Source: Nitrosarchaeum sp. (GTDB lineage: Archaea; Thermoproteota; Nitrososphaeria; Nitrososphaerales; Nitrosopumilaceae). Taken from it: a DNA stretch of 6,114 nucleotides. The translations under genes and the position numbers were made by a program. The notes under the pieces are model-generated. The model saw only the letters and a program-made list of their open reading frames with translations. It did no database searches and had not been told where the DNA came from. Where the stretch lies: positions 1 to 6,114 of the forward strand of contig JABFSW010000010.1 of NCBI GenBank assembly GCA_013140415.1. Reading direction: 5' to 3'. Positions 5,956-6,114 of the stretch are shown here, piece after piece (within the stretch, counting starts at the first letter, position 1; every line of letters begins with the position of its first letter).

Positions 5956-6114
5956 ATGAAAGTTGCAGATGTACAATTTAAGGCTTCAACTGATAAAGAA
6001 ATTAATCTAAAAAAAATTATCAACTATATTATAAAAGCAGCAGAAAAAAAAGCAACACTCGTTGCATTTCCAGAATTTATGATGTTCTATACAAATTCAT
6101 CGCAAACATCAAGA
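5956..6114 (+). CDS. Nitrilase-superfamily (carbon-nitrogen hydrolase) enzyme, 3' partial
   Basis: The first 53 residues of a carbon-nitrogen hydrolase, a family of amidases and nitrilases that use a Glu-Lys-Cys triad. The start M-K-V-A-D-V-Q-F matches the family's first strand (usually V-A-x-x-Q). A helix follows (about 17-31), then L-V-A-F-P-E-F, in which Glu40 is the catalytic general base. The Lys and Cys lie beyond the right edge, so the substrate class cannot be told. An in-frame ATG at 5896 would add 20 hydrophobic residues before this conserved start. I rejected it because these enzymes are normally cytosolic, the family strand begins right at 5956, and a TATA-like box lies between the two ATGs. 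If the longer form were real it would be membrane-anchored, as in some apolipoprotein N-acyltransferase relatives. Confidence 0.85.
   Translation, partial: MKVADVQFKASTDKEINLKKIINYIIKAAEKKATLVAFPEFMMFYTNSSQTSR

Noticed and set aside
5787..6023. Minus-strand 78-codon frame covering the gap before the nitrilase gene
   Set aside because: It runs antisense through the conserved nitrilase start and overlaps the tautomerase end. Its last third reads somewhat protein-like, but there is no recognisable family and no promoter or ribosome site on that strand.

Overview
The window looks like chromosomal DNA of an ammonia-oxidising archaeon of the Nitrosopumilus type (Thaumarchaeota/Nitrososphaerota). 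This rests on three things: strongly AT-rich DNA with A/T-ending codons; promoters with archaeal TATA-like boxes about 25-30 bases before start codons and few Shine-Dalgarno sites; and secreted proteins ending in a Trp-rich module (P-x-W-I-K, A-x-W-W, F-x-x-x-I-x-x-L) that I associate with this lineage from memory. No marker gene is present, so the assignment is an inference. All seven supported genes are on the + strand.

Region 1 (1-3368) is a probable operon. It starts with a large secreted protein cut by the left edge of the window, followed by a 68-residue basic protein of unknown function, then a 523-residue secreted paralogue of the first. The gaps are 22 bases and a 10-base overlap. 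Both large proteins have a beta-rich ectodomain and two C-terminal copies of the Trp-rich module with an exact 50-residue period. Region 2 (3369-4742) has its own TATA-like element and encodes a third secreted protein. It has two segments that look like FxLYD-type beta domains and a more diverged pair of the same module. The window therefore holds six copies of one module in three neighbouring exported proteins.

Region 3 (4743-6114) has housekeeping-type genes: a six-helix rhomboid intramembrane serine protease with an intact Ser/His dyad; a 58-residue 4-oxalocrotonate tautomerase-like protein with Pro-1; and the first 53 codons of a nitrilase-superfamily (carbon-nitrogen hydrolase) enzyme cut by the right edge. 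Each appears to have its own promoter close to its ATG, which suggests leaderless or nearly leaderless transcripts.

The exported proteins plausibly form a cell-surface or pseudoperiplasmic set. None has a C-terminal membrane anchor, so the paired modules may hold them at the surface or join them to one another. At DNA level the module copies show a perfect 117-base duplication within one gene and a sharply bounded 68-base identity between two genes, which points to recent duplication and gene conversion. The rhomboid next door could act on membrane proteins of the same compartment, but no link to these proteins is visible beyond proximity.
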